From Glacieibacterium sp038210595 (GTDB lineage: Bacteria > Pseudomonadota > Alphaproteobacteria > Sphingomonadales > Sphingomonadaceae): 64,000 nt of DNA. Numbering within the stretch: position 1 is the stretch's first letter; every line of letters begins with the position of its first letter. Below, in pieces: positions 16,062 through 25,916 of the stretch. The stretch spans positions 69,334 through 133,333 of the forward strand of contig JBBQWN010000004.1 in the NCBI GenBank assembly GCA_038210595.1, in the 5' to 3' direction. The position numbers and the translations under genes are program-made. Under the pieces are notes generated by a model. The model saw only the letters and a program-made list of their open reading frames with translations. It had not been told where the DNA came from and ran no database searches.

Positions 16062-16274
16062 TTACCTGCGCGATGCCAGGCCAGCGCCGATGACCAGCAC
16101 TGCGTAGCAGAATGTGCCGAGACGCAGCGATCTGGAGTAGCCGCGCCGCGCGAGAAACCAGCCGAAGATGCCGGGCATCAAAAGGATACCGGCAAGGAGC
16201 AGCGCACTGAGCGGTCGTGCGGTGGGGCCATCGGGGAGCGCGCCATCGGCTGCCCGCTGCCCGTCGCCGGTCAC
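16062..16274 (-). CDS. small two-helix membrane protein
   Basis: A 70-residue protein whose GTG start overlaps the leuB stop (GTGA). An Asp/Gly-rich N-terminus is followed by two hydrophobic helices, LSALLLAGILLMPGIFGWF and TFCYAVLVIGAGL, with an Arg-rich loop (ARRGYSRSLR) between them. I do not recognise a family. The overlap with leuB and the clear membrane pattern make it a real gene rather than a chance frame. Confidence 0.7.
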   Translation of the reverse strand: MTGDGQRAADGALPDGPTARPLSALLLAGILLMPGIFGWFLARRGYSRSLRLGTFCYAVLVIGAGLASRR

Positions 16275-17326
16275 AACTGCGCCAGCACCGCGTCGCCCAT
16301 CGCTTCGGTGCCCAGCGTCCCGCCGAGGTCCCGTGTCCTCGCTCCGGCATCCATCGCTGCCTCGACCGCCGCCTCGACCCGGTCGGCCAGATCGGCGCGT
16401 GCCAGCGAATAGCGCAGCGCCATCGCCAGGCTGAGGATCGCCGCGCAAGGGTTGGCGACGCCCTGCCCGGCGATGTCGGGGGCGCTGCCGTGGATCGGTT
16501 CGTAAAGCCCGGGCCTGCCCGCTTCGCCCAGCGCCGCGGACGGCAGCAGACCGAGCGAGCCGGTCAGCATCGCCGCCTCGTCGCTGAGGATGTCGCCGAA
16601 CAGATTGTCGGTGAGGATGATGTCGAACTGCCTGGGGTTCTTGACCAGTTGCATCGCGGTGTTGTCGGCGAGCATGTGGCTGAGGTCGACCCGGGGATAC
16701 TCGGCATCGCGCAGCGCCTGCACCTCCTCGCGCCATAACAGGCCCGCCTCCATGACGTTGGACTTCTCCGCCGAGCAGACCCGGCCCGAGCGGTGCGCGG
16801 CCAGCTCAAACGCCACACGCGCGACGCGGCGGATTTCGCCGCTGGTATAGCTGTGGGTATTGACCCCGCGCCGCTCGCCACTCCCGAGATCCTCGATGCC
16901 GCGGGGCTCGCCGAAATAGACGCCGCCGGTCAGTTCGCGGACGAACAATATGTCGAGGCCGCGGACGAACTCCGGCTTCAGGCTGGAAGCGTCGACCAGT
17001 GCGTCGAAGCACCGCGCGGGGCGCAGGTTGGCGAAGACATTCATGCCGGCCCGCAGCGCCAGCAGCCCAGCCTCCGGCCGCTTGTCATAGGGCTGGCCCG
17101 CCCATTTCGGCCCGCCCACTGCACCCATCAGCACCGCATCGGCGGCCTTGGCCCGCGCCAGTGTCTCCGGCGTCAGCGGCACGCCGTCGGCATCGATGGC
17201 GGCGCCGCCGAAGCGCGCCTCGCTGGTCTCGATACCGGCATCGAGCGCGGCGACGATGCGCGCCGCCTGAGCGGTGACTTCGGGGCCGATACCGTCGCCG
17301 GGCAGCAGGAGGAGGAGATGGCTCAT
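16271..17326 (-). CDS. leuB: 3-isopropylmalate dehydrogenase
   Basis: A 351-residue beta-decarboxylating dehydrogenase of leucine synthesis. LLPGDGIGPEV is at the N-terminus, the substrate Arg residues are in RPARCF and VRELTGGVYFGEPRG, NVMEAGLLWR follows, and the metal Asp residues are in NLFGDILSDEAAML. In many relatives leuB follows leuD directly; here two PEPxxWA-CTERM genes and a terminator lie between them. Confidence 0.97.
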   Translation of the reverse strand: MSHLLLLLPGDGIGPEVTAQAARIVAALDAGIETSEARFGGAAIDADGVPLTPETLARAKAADAVLMGAVGGPKWAGQPYDKRPEAGLLALRAGMNVFANLRPARCFDALVDASSLKPEFVRGLDILFVRELTGGVYFGEPRGIEDLGSGERRGVNTHSYTSGEIRRVARVAFELAAHRSGRVCSAEKSNVMEAGLLWREEVQALRDAEYPRVDLSHMLADNTAMQLVKNPRQFDIILTDNLFGDILSDEAAMLTGSLGLLPSAALGEAGRPGLYEPIHGSAPDIAGQGVANPCAAILSLAMALRYSLARADLADRVEAAVEAAMDAGARTRDLGGTLGTEAMGDAVLAQL

Positions 17327-17356
17327 CGCCCTCCCCTAGCCGCGAACGCGCGCATG

Positions 17357-17384
17357 AAAAAGGGCGGCCCCGAAGGACCGCCCC
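17357..17384 (-). terminator. rho-independent terminator
   Basis: On the minus strand GGGCGG pairs with CCGCCC (17378-17383 with 17362-17367) with inner pairing and a TTTTT tail (17361-17357). It lies 22 bases after the stop of the PEPxxWA-CTERM gene and before leuB, so leuB probably needs its own promoter or readthrough. Confidence 0.85.
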
Positions 17385-17406
17385 AATTCAGTCCGCGGTC
17401 GCCGGT

Positions 17407-18033
17407 TCAGGCGGTGACGGCGGTGCGGCGACGGCGCGCGGCATAGCCGACCATGCCGAAGCCGGCGATCATCAGGCCCCAGGTTGCGGGCTCCGGCACA
17501 AAAGCGACGCCCGACACCGAGACGTTGACGCCCGACGGACCGCCGCCGCTGTTCAACACCGCAAAGCTAAGCGTGTTGATACCGGCGACAAAGCCGCTGT
17601 TGGCGCTGAACGGCGTGGTGAAGGTGAAGCCACCGACGTTGGTGCCGCTGATCTGCACACCATTTAGAAAGACCGTCGCAGCATCGTCTGCAGCGAACAC
17701 ACCGCTGATGCTGGCACCGAGGAGTGAATAGCCGGTCAGGTCGAAGGTCGTCGAATAAACGCCGCTGTTGACGCCGTCTGCTGCGTTGGTCGTCGGCGTA
17801 ATCCAGCGCGTCGTCGACGTGTCGCTGATCCACGGGCCGATCGGGAAATTGCCGTTGGTCCCGCCAGTATAGGCAGTGCCACCAGCGAAACTATAGTGCA
17901 GGTCGGCGACGTTGCCGGTCAGCGCGACGCCCGCGTTGTCGACGCCGGTGTTATAGAGGTCAGCGATCGTCGCCGAGGTCGCCGGAGCGGCGGCGACAAG
18001 GACGGCCGCGAGGACGAGACTGCGCGCGAACAT
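17407..18033 (-). CDS. PEPxxWA-CTERM sorting domain-containing protein
   Basis: A 208-residue secreted protein: signal peptide MFARSLVLAAVLVAAAPATSA, a Thr/Gly-rich beta-type body with WISDTSTTRWITP and FDLTGYSLLGA, which resembles the lectin-like or carbohydrate-binding beta-sandwich bodies common in this class, and the tail VPEPATW, hydrophobic helix, ARRRR. ATG 18033 was chosen because it opens the signal peptide; an upstream in-frame ATG would run through the sigma-54 promoter. A perfect sigma-54 promoter lies 40 bases upstream and a terminator follows, so it is a self-contained unit inside the leu cluster. Confidence 0.9.
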   Translation of the reverse strand: MFARSLVLAAVLVAAAPATSATIADLYNTGVDNAGVALTGNVADLHYSFAGGTAYTGGTNGNFPIGPWISDTSTTRWITPTTNAADGVNSGVYSTTFDLTGYSLLGASISGVFAADDAATVFLNGVQISGTNVGGFTFTTPFSANSGFVAGINTLSFAVLNSGGGPSGVNVSVSGVAFVPEPATWGLMIAGFGMVGYAARRRRTAVTA

Positions 18034-18072
18034 GGGCTTCGCTCCAACTGATTTACGTTTCGGAAACAGAGA

Positions 18073-18088
18073 TGCAAAAAGCGTGCCA
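18073..18088 (-). promoter_or_regulatory. sigma-54 (RpoN) -24/-12 promoter
   Basis: Read on the minus strand this is TGGCACG, CTTT, TTGCA, a perfect match to the -24/-12 consensus. The start codon of the PEPxxWA-CTERM gene at 18033 lies 39 bases downstream. Confidence 0.88.
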
Positions 18089-18109
18089 TTCGACAACCGC
18101 ACTTTTTAC

Positions 18110-18823
18110 CTACTGGGCCGCCGATCCCGTTCGAGCAAGTGTAAAGCCTGCCGACAGTTTCCGGCGGCGCACGGCGATACCCGTCATGCCGAAGCCCGCG
18201 AGCATCAGGCCCCAGGTGGCGGGTTCGGGCACGCCGGGCACGACCGGTCGCGGGTCGAAGGTCGCCTTGAAGAAAATGTCGTCGCGACCGATGAACAGCC
18301 AGTCGTCGGTGAACACAGCGCCGAAGTCGAGGCCGTTGTTCAGGAACACGAACTGGCCACTGTCCAGCGCGTTGCCGGCGAGCGGACCGGGCGTGCCGAA
18401 CAGGCTGCGCGGCTGCACTGGCAATGCGGAGATGCTGAGGAACGCGACATAGGCCTGGCCGACGGCCAGCGGCACCGCCGTGGTGAACGCAAACTCCTGC
18501 AGCGCCGGGCTGTCGGCCTTGGTTACGGTAGGGCTGGCGAACAGCAGCGGTCCGATGGCCTTGCTGCCGTCCCAGGCGGCGACATAGCCGCGCAGGTTCA
18601 GCGGGCCGCTGCCGGTGTTGCGTGAATCCCGGCCGCGCAGATAGAGCGAAAATCCGGTCAGCGTGCCATCGGTCGCGTCGGGTACGAACGTCTGGCCATA
18701 GGTCGCCGAATTCGGCTGGCCGAACGGGAAAAAATTCAGGTTATTGCTGTCGGTCGTGTCGATATTGGCGGCGATTGCCGGCATCCCCGCCAACAACGCC
18801 GCAGCGATTATCAGGCTACGCAT
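18110..18823 (-). CDS. PEPxxWA-CTERM sorting domain-containing protein with extended C-terminus
   Basis: A 237-residue secreted protein: signal peptide MRSLIIAAALLAGMPAIA, a beta-rich body, and VPEPATWGLMLAGF ending in RRRK. Unlike the other four such proteins in the window it continues for 13 residues after the RRRK (to ...RTGSAAQ). The bases coding for this extra tail include the 23-base element at 18139-18161 that lies upstream of the next gene's sigma-54 promoter. It starts 71 bases after the leuD stop, and I see no promoter in that gap, so it may be read from the leuCD transcript. Confidence 0.9.
   Translation of the reverse strand: MRSLIIAAALLAGMPAIAANIDTTDSNNLNFFPFGQPNSATYGQTFVPDATDGTLTGFSLYLRGRDSRNTGSGPLNLRGYVAAWDGSKAIGPLLFASPTVTKADSPALQEFAFTTAVPLAVGQAYVAFLSISALPVQPRSLFGTPGPLAGNALDSGQFVFLNNGLDFGAVFTDDWLFIGRDDIFFKATFDPRPVVPGVPEPATWGLMLAGFGMTGIAVRRRKLSAGFTLARTGSAAQ
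18139..18161. promoter_or_regulatory. candidate enhancer element for the sigma-54 promoter (copy B)
   Basis: It matches the element at 4016-4038 at 21 of 23 bases (GTGTAAAG and CTGCCGACA shared). It lies 50 bases upstream of the sigma-54 promoter at 18073-18088, in the opposite orientation relative to its gene compared with copy A; activators of sigma-54 often tolerate either orientation. It lies inside the coding region for the extra tail of the preceding gene. Confidence 0.55.
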
Positions 18824-18894
18824 GATTCTACCCCCGCCGACTCCGCGCCGGCGATGACAAGTGTCGACGCCCGACCGTTACCATTCGGTAAACG

Positions 18895-19488
18895 TCAGGC
18901 CGCTGTTCTCGCCGCGCCGCCGACCCACGGCCGCAGCCGCGCCTCGAACGCCGTGATGTCGGTGCCGCGCGCCTCGGTCAGCGCGATTTCGTCCCGGCCG
19001 TGGAGCAGGCAATCCTTGCGGAACGGATCGACTGCGAAAGCGAAACGGTCCTGGAACGGCGTCGTCACCACCTGATTCTCCAGGTCGACGGTGATCTCGT
19101 GGTCGGCCGCGACCATGAGCAGCCGGTCGATCTGGTCCTGCGGCAGCGCCACCAGCAGCATGCCGTTCTTGAAGGCGTTGCCGGCGAAGATATCGGCGAA
19201 GCTGGGGGCAATTACGACCCGGAAACCCATGTCGGCGAGCGCCCAGGGGGCATGCTCGCGGCTCGACCCGCAGCCGAAATTGTCGCCGGCGATGAGGATC
19301 GGCGCGCCGGTGTTGCGCGGCGCATCGAAGATGTTCGCGGGATCCTCGCGCAGCGTTGCAAACGCATGCGCGCCGAGGCCGGCGCGGGTGATCGTCTTCA
19401 GGAAGCGCGCCGGGATGATGACGTCGGTGTCGACGTTGGACGCACCAAACGGCACCGCGACGCCGCTGAGGGTGTGGAAGGGCTGCAT
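18895..19488 (-). CDS. leuD: 3-isopropylmalate dehydratase small subunit
   Basis: A 197-residue small subunit of isopropylmalate isomerase. The N-terminal NVDTDVIIPARFL and GDNFGCGSSREHAPWAL are the family marks. It pairs with LeuC to isomerise 2- to 3-isopropylmalate in leucine synthesis. Its ATG overlaps the leuC TGA by one base (TGATG), which couples their translation. Confidence 0.97.
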   Translation of the reverse strand: MQPFHTLSGVAVPFGASNVDTDVIIPARFLKTITRAGLGAHAFATLREDPANIFDAPRNTGAPILIAGDNFGCGSSREHAPWALADMGFRVVIAPSFADIFAGNAFKNGMLLVALPQDQIDRLLMVAADHEITVDLENQVVTTPFQDRFAFAVDPFRKDCLLHGRDEIALTEARGTDITAFEARLRPWVGGAARTAA

Positions 19489-20900
19489 CAGGCCATCAAC
19501 TCGCGGACGTCGGTCAGCCGCCCGGTCACCGCCGCCGCCGCCGCCATCGCCGGGCTAAGCAGATGGGTGCGCGCGCCCGGCCCCTGGCGGCCGACGAAAT
19601 TGCGGTTGCTGGTCGAGGCGCAGCGTTCCCCCGCGGGCACCTTGTCGGGGTTCATGCCCAGGCACATCGAACAGCCCGGCTCGCGCCAGTCAAAGCCGGC
19701 GTCGATGAAGATGCGATCAAGCCCCTCGGCCTCGGCCTGGCGCTTGACCAGGCCCGAGCCCGGCACGACCAGCGCCTGACGGACGTGCGCCGCGACGTGG
19801 CGCCCCTTCGCTACCGCGGCGGCGGCGCGCAGATCCTCGATGCGGCTGTTGGTGCAGCTGCCGATGAAGATGTTCTCGACCTGTACGCCGTCCAGCCGAT
19901 CGCCCGGTGTCAGCCCCATGTACGCAAGGCTCGCGGCCGCCGCGGCCTGCTTCGATGGGTCGGCGAAGGCACCGGGTTCGGGAACGACGCCGGTGATCGG
20001 CACGACATCCTCTGGGCTAGTCCCCCACGTCACCAACGGCGCGATGGCGCTGCCGTCGATGGTGATTTCGGCATCGAAGACCGCGCCCGCGTCGCTCGGC
20101 AAGGTCCGCCAATAGGCGAGCGCCGCGTCGAGCGCGGCCGCCTGCGGTGCGCGCGGCCGTCCCGCGACATAGGCGAACGTCTTGGCGTCGGGCGCGATCA
20201 GACCGGCGCGCGCGCCCGCCTCGATCGCCATGTTGCAGACCGTCATGCGGCCTTCCATGCTGAGCGCCTCGATCACCGGCCCGGCATATTCGATGACATG
20301 GCCGGTGCCGCCGCCCGCCCCAAGCCGGCCGCAGATCGCCAGCGCGACGTCCTTGGCGCTGATCGAGAAGCCCAATGTGCCGGTCACCGTCACCCGCATC
20401 GTGCGGGCGCGCTTCAGCTGCAGCGTCTGCGTCGCGAAGACATGTTCGACCTCGGACGTGCCGATGCCGAAGGCCAGCGCCCCGAAGGCGCCGTGGGTGG
20501 CGGTGTGGCTGTCGCCGCAGACGAGCGTCACGCCCGGCAGCGTGAAGCCCTGCTCCGGCCCGATGACGTGGACGATGCCCTGGGCAGCTTCGTTCATGGT
20601 GATCAGCTCGACGCCGAACGCGGCACAGTTGCGGGTCAGCATCTCCAGCTGGAGCGCCGATTGCGGGTCGGGGTTGGGCAGGTCGCGCGCCGTCGTCGGG
20701 ACATTGTGATCGGGCACCGCCAGCGTTAGGTCGGGCCGCCGCAGCCGCCGACCCGCAACGCGCAGCCCCTCGAACGCCTGCGGACTTGTCACCTCGTGGA
20801 TCAGGTGCCGGTCGATCCAGACGAGATCGGTCCCGTCGTCGCCGCGTCGGACGACATGGTCGTCCCAGATCTTGTCGTAGAGCGTGCGGGGGCCAGTCAT
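19488..20900 (-). CDS. leuC: 3-isopropylmalate dehydratase large subunit
   Basis: A 470-residue aconitase-family subunit. The [4Fe-4S] cysteines are in VCGDSHTATHGAFG-type and GSCTNSRIEDLR and CSMCLGMNPD segments. Length and order of motifs fit LeuC. It starts 19 bases after a PEPxxWA-CTERM gene, so that gene is probably the first gene of the leuCD transcript, an odd leader for an amino-acid operon. Confidence 0.97.
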   Translation of the reverse strand: MTGPRTLYDKIWDDHVVRRGDDGTDLVWIDRHLIHEVTSPQAFEGLRVAGRRLRRPDLTLAVPDHNVPTTARDLPNPDPQSALQLEMLTRNCAAFGVELITMNEAAQGIVHVIGPEQGFTLPGVTLVCGDSHTATHGAFGALAFGIGTSEVEHVFATQTLQLKRARTMRVTVTGTLGFSISAKDVALAICGRLGAGGGTGHVIEYAGPVIEALSMEGRMTVCNMAIEAGARAGLIAPDAKTFAYVAGRPRAPQAAALDAALAYWRTLPSDAGAVFDAEITIDGSAIAPLVTWGTSPEDVVPITGVVPEPGAFADPSKQAAAAASLAYMGLTPGDRLDGVQVENIFIGSCTNSRIEDLRAAAAVAKGRHVAAHVRQALVVPGSGLVKRQAEAEGLDRIFIDAGFDWREPGCSMCLGMNPDKVPAGERCASTSNRNFVGRQGPGARTHLLSPAMAAAAAVTGRLTDVRELMA

Positions 20901-20919
20901 CCCGGCCCCCGTAGCAAAG

Positions 20920-21552
20920 TCAGGCGGCGAGTGCGACCCGGCGGCGCATTGCCAGGCCGGTCAGGCCGAAGCCGCCGATCATCAGTGCCCAGGTCGCGGG
21001 CTCGGGCACCGTGCCGCCCAAGCTGAAGGCCAGGCTGCGGTCCGCATAGGTCTGGCTGGGCGAGAAGAAATTGCCCGACTGATAGAGCGAGCCGCCGGGG
21101 TTGGCGTAGGCCGGGATCGACAGGCCGCTGGCGTTGAACAGGCTGAGATCATAGCTGCCTGCCCCCAGTGCGAGGCCCGGCAATGAGACGGTGACCAGCG
21201 ACCGGATGCGCTCACTGGCGGACGGCACCACGACCGAGCTGACGAACTGCGCCGGCGTGAAATTGTAGTTGGCGATCGCCGTGCCGGGCAGGCCGCCGGC
21301 GCGGTTGAAGAAGCCGACATTGATCGACGTGATCGGGGTAAAATTGTCGACCGCGAAGGTGACGGAATTGATCGTCGAATCGCGGGCGAGCGTGAAGCCG
21401 TCGTAGAGGCGGAACTGCAGGAACGAATTGCAGCTGCTGCAATAGCCCGCGACCACCGGATCGACGGTGAGATCGGGCAGCGACTGGAACAAGGTGCCGG
21501 CGGTGGCGGGCGCGGCAGCGATCAGCGCTGCAGCAAGCAGAATCGTCTTCAT
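20920..21552 (-). CDS. PEPxxWA-CTERM sorting domain-containing protein
   Basis: A 210-residue secreted protein: signal peptide MKTILLAAALIAAAPATA, a body with two close Cys (YCSSCNSF) and a segment NFTPAQFVSSVVVPSAS, and the tail VPEPATW, hydrophobic helix, MRRR. No sigma-54 promoter or 23-base element is seen in the 174 bases before it. Only 19 bases separate it from leuC. Confidence 0.9.
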   Translation of the reverse strand: MKTILLAAALIAAAPATAGTLFQSLPDLTVDPVVAGYCSSCNSFLQFRLYDGFTLARDSTINSVTFAVDNFTPITSINVGFFNRAGGLPGTAIANYNFTPAQFVSSVVVPSASERIRSLVTVSLPGLALGAGSYDLSLFNASGLSIPAYANPGGSLYQSGNFFSPSQTYADRSLAFSLGGTVPEPATWALMIGGFGLTGLAMRRRVALAA

Positions 21553-21726
21553 GGTCGAGGTACCCCTTACGCAACACGACCGCGCCCCCGCACGGTCAAC
21601 AGCCCCTTAACCAAGCCTTACGGATCGATGCGAGGTCGGGATGCATTGCCACGAAAAATTCGCACGACGGGGCGGAGCGCGAAGGCGGTTCGCAGGTTCT
21701 AACTCCGCGACACGAGGAGACCGACG

Positions 21727-21861
21727 ATGGCCAGCCGCCCCGACGATGAACCCGATCTCGGACCCGCCGAAACCGATCCGGCGCGGGAGAGTGTCGAAAC
21801 ACTGGAGGACGGCGAGGAGCAGGCTGTGGAGACCGCGCTGACCCGGTTGCCGCCGGGCTGA
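21727..21861 (+). CDS. small acidic protein (possible)
   Basis: A 44-codon frame with a good ribosome site: GAGGAG (21715-21720) lies 6 bases before the ATG. The product is rich in Glu, Asp and Pro (DDEPD, ETDPARESVETLEDGEE) and would be unstructured. It lies between divergent and convergent genes with room of its own. I do not recognise it; evidence rests on the ribosome site only. Confidence 0.4.
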   Translation: MASRPDDEPDLGPAETDPARESVETLEDGEEQAVETALTRLPPG

Positions 21862-21864
21862 CCC

Positions 21865-22584
21865 TCAGCCCGCTGGTGGACCCGGGGTCGTTTCCCAGTG
21901 GTGCTCGCCGATGACCGTGTCGGGCACCTTGCGGCCGCTGGCATCGCGGGTCGGGATATAGCGGAAGCGCTGCGTAACCAGCCGGCAGGTCGTCTCGTCG
22001 AGCTCGGCGCTGCCGCTCGACCGTGTCACCTGGCAGTCGTGCACCCGACCGTCGACGCCGACCGTCCAGCGCAAATAGACCGTCCCCGACACGCCCGCCG
22101 CCAGCGCACCGCGCGGGTAATCGGAAGCACTGAGCCGGCCCCGCACACGGCGCAGCGGGATCTCGCCGCCGCCGTCACCGTCGCCGAGCCCGCCGCTGCC
22201 CGTGCCGTCGCCCTGCCCACCCGCACCTGTCCCCGGCCCCGCCAACGCCGCGCCCTGCTCGGCCTGCGCGCCGGTATTCGCCACCGGTGCCGCGACCAGC
22301 GGCGGCGGTACGTCAGGCGGTATGACGACGGGTGGTGCGACCACCGGTGTCGCCCGGGCGCGGGCGTGAGGGGGAGCCGCCTTGCCCGACGCGCGGCGAC
22401 TGCGCGCCTTCGCCGGCACGATCGGAATCGGCGGTGGCGGCGGTGCGATCTCGAAGACCTGCATTGCCGGCATCACCAGCGCCGGCAGGTCGAGGCGCAG
22501 CCCGAACAGCAGCGCCGCGACGAACAGCGCCTGCACGCCGATCGCCGCCACCGCCGCCGTGATCCGTTTCCTGTCCGCCGTCAT
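21865..22584 (-). CDS. TonB family protein (energy transducer)
   Basis: A 239-residue protein with an N-terminal membrane anchor (VQALFVAALLFGLRL), a Pro-rich periplasmic stretch (APPPPPIPIVPAKA, IPPDVPPP), a Gly-rich linker (GTGAGGQGDGTGSGG), and the TonB C-terminal domain YPRGALAAGVSGTVYLRWTVGVDGRV to the end. It would pass membrane energy to outer-membrane receptors. No ExbB/ExbD or receptor gene is adjacent. Confidence 0.88.
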   Translation of the reverse strand: MTADRKRITAAVAAIGVQALFVAALLFGLRLDLPALVMPAMQVFEIAPPPPPIPIVPAKARSRRASGKAAPPHARARATPVVAPPVVIPPDVPPPLVAAPVANTGAQAEQGAALAGPGTGAGGQGDGTGSGGLGDGDGGGEIPLRRVRGRLSASDYPRGALAAGVSGTVYLRWTVGVDGRVHDCQVTRSSGSAELDETTCRLVTQRFRYIPTRDASGRKVPDTVIGEHHWETTPGPPAG

Positions 22585-22622
22585 GGCAGGGTCAACGATT
22601 GCGGGACACTTCGGCTACCGCG

Positions 22623-23992
<1,370 letters not shown>

Positions 23993-23993
<1 letters not shown>

Positions 23994-24433
23994 CAGCCGT
24001 CGCGCAGGGCGCGCGCGGCGGCGGTCAGCGGCAATCCAGACGGGAGCCGCCGCAGCACGTCGCGGGCAACCGCCGCGCTCGCCACCGATGCGCGCAGCGT
24101 GCCAGCACCGACGAAGCGCAGGTCATGGCCGAACAGGATCCGGCCCGCGTCGATCCGTTCCAGCTCCGCCAGCGGCCACACTGTTTCCTTGAACACCTTG
24201 AAGCGCAGCGCATCGGGATAGATCGCCAGCTTCGGCGTGATACCGTTGCGGGTCATCCCGCCGAACAGCGAGCCGCCGCGCCACTCGAGCTGACGGACCG
24301 GAACGGCAAAACCGCCGTCGGGCAGCTGGGTGACGTCGGCCGGTTGGCGTTTGCGAAGCGCGATGACGACCCACGCGGCCAGCGCGAAGGTCAGGACGGT
24401 GGTCACGACGGTCACGATGATGGCGGCGTCCAC
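23993..24433 (-). CDS. hypothetical membrane-anchored protein
   Basis: A 146-residue protein with one N-terminal membrane helix (VVTTVLTFALAAWVVIALRK) and a soluble part with VRQLEWRGGSLFGGMTRNGITPKLAIYPDALRFKVF, which looks like a small PH-like or beta-barrel domain facing the cytoplasm. I cannot name the family. The stop and the sdaA start share a base, so the two are coupled, but the reason for the pairing is unclear. Confidence 0.72.
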
Positions 24434-24530
24434 GGGCGAATCCTGTCATGCGCAGCGCGCCGAGCCATAGCGCCCGCCGCCGCGGCGCGCCACAGGTGAC
24501 GCCCGCGCCCACCTCGCTATAACCCCGCAC

Positions 24531-25916
24531 ATGGCCGACACCGCCCATCCGCCCACCGACGCCCTCGACGAGGACGACCGGCTGACCGGTGCCTTTGTCC
24601 ATGATGTCGTCGACGCGCTCGATGCCGGTGACGCGGCGTCGGTATGCGCGCTCGTCGAGCCGCTTCACAACGCCGACATCGCCGACCTGTTCGAGCTGAT
24701 CCCCGCCGATCACCGCGCCGCGCTGGCCCGGGCGCTGGGGCCGCTGCTCGACGCCGACGTGTTCGCCGAGATGAACGAGTGGGTGAAGGCCGAACTGCTT
24801 GACCTGCTCGACCCGGCGCAGGTGGCGACTCTGGCCGAGGCGATGGATACCGACGACGCGGTCGCCATCATCGAGGACATGGACGAGGACGACGCGCGCG
24901 AAGTGCTGCGCGCCATGGACCCTGACGACCGCGCCGCGATCGAAGAGGCGCTCAGCTATCCCGAGGACTCCGCCGGCCGCCTGATGCAGCGCGATCTGGT
25001 CGCGGTGCCCGAGCATTTCACCATCGGCCAGACGGTGGCGTTCGTCCGTGCCCGGCCCGAAGCCGATACCGAGTTCTGGGAAATCTTCGTCGTCGACGAG
25101 CGCCACATGCCGGTCGGCACGATGCGCCTCAGCCTCGTCCTCAGCCACGGTGACGACGTCCCGATCGCCGGCATCATGCAAGTCGACCAGACCCTGATCC
25201 CGGTCGACATGGACCAGGAAGAAGTCGCGCTGAAATTCCAGAAATACGCGCTGATCTCCGCCGCCGTGGTCGACACGGCGGGCCGGCTGGTGGGCGTCAT
25301 CACCGTCGACGACATCGTCCACATCATCCAGGAGGAGGCGGGCGAGGACATCCTGAAGCTGTCGGGCGCCGGTGACGGCGACATCAACGAGCCGATCCTG
25401 ATGACGGTACGCACCCGCCTGTCGTGGCTGGTGGTCAACCTCGGCACGGCCATCATCGCGGCATCGGTGGTCGGGCTGTTCCAGGGCACGATCTCGCGCC
25501 TCGTCGTGCTCGCCGTGCTGATGCCGATCGTCAGCGGTATGGGCGGCAATGCCGGCACCCAGACAATGGCGGTGGCGGTGCGCGCACTGGCCCTGAACCA
25601 GCTGACCAGCAGCAACACCCGCCGCATGATCCTGCGCGAGTTCCGCATCGCCACCGCCAACGGCCTGTCGCTCGGCGCGATGATCGGCACCGGCGTCGCG
25701 CTGATCTACGGCGAATGGCAGCTCGGCGCGGTAATCGCGGCGGCGATGCTGATCAACAATCTGGTCGCGGGCCTCGCGGGCCTGCTGGTGCCGGTAGGGC
25801 TGGAAAAGGCCGGCGTCGATCCCGCGGTGTCCTCGGCGGTGTTCGTCACGACCATGACCGACGTCATGGGCTTCTTCTCGTTCCTGGGGCTGGCCAGCCT
25901 GTTCCTGGTCAAGTGA
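24531..25916 (+). CDS. mgtE: magnesium transporter MgtE
   Basis: A 461-residue Mg2+ channel. It has the N-terminal superhelical domain (to about 130) with the acidic DLLDPAQV and EDMDEDDAREVL repeats, a pair of CBS domains (about 135-260) that sense Mg2+, and five membrane helices with VLAVLMPIVSGMGGNAGTQTMAV, the pore signature. The stop overlaps the GTG of the DUF1489 gene. Confidence 0.95.
   Translation: MADTAHPPTDALDEDDRLTGAFVHDVVDALDAGDAASVCALVEPLHNADIADLFELIPADHRAALARALGPLLDADVFAEMNEWVKAELLDLLDPAQVATLAEAMDTDDAVAIIEDMDEDDAREVLRAMDPDDRAAIEEALSYPEDSAGRLMQRDLVAVPEHFTIGQTVAFVRARPEADTEFWEIFVVDERHMPVGTMRLSLVLSHGDDVPIAGIMQVDQTLIPVDMDQEEVALKFQKYALISAAVVDTAGRLVGVITVDDIVHIIQEEAGEDILKLSGAGDGDINEPILMTVRTRLSWLVVNLGTAIIAASVVGLFQGTISRLVVLAVLMPIVSGMGGNAGTQTMAVAVRALALNQLTSSNTRRMILREFRIATANGLSLGAMIGTGVALIYGEWQLGAVIAAAMLINNLVAGLAGLLVPVGLEKAGVDPAVSSAVFVTTMTDVMGFFSFLGLASLFLVK

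Noticed and set aside
21553..21726. A possible leucine attenuator before the first gene of the leuCD run.
   Set aside because: I see no Leu-codon-rich leader peptide and no terminator or antiterminator pair.
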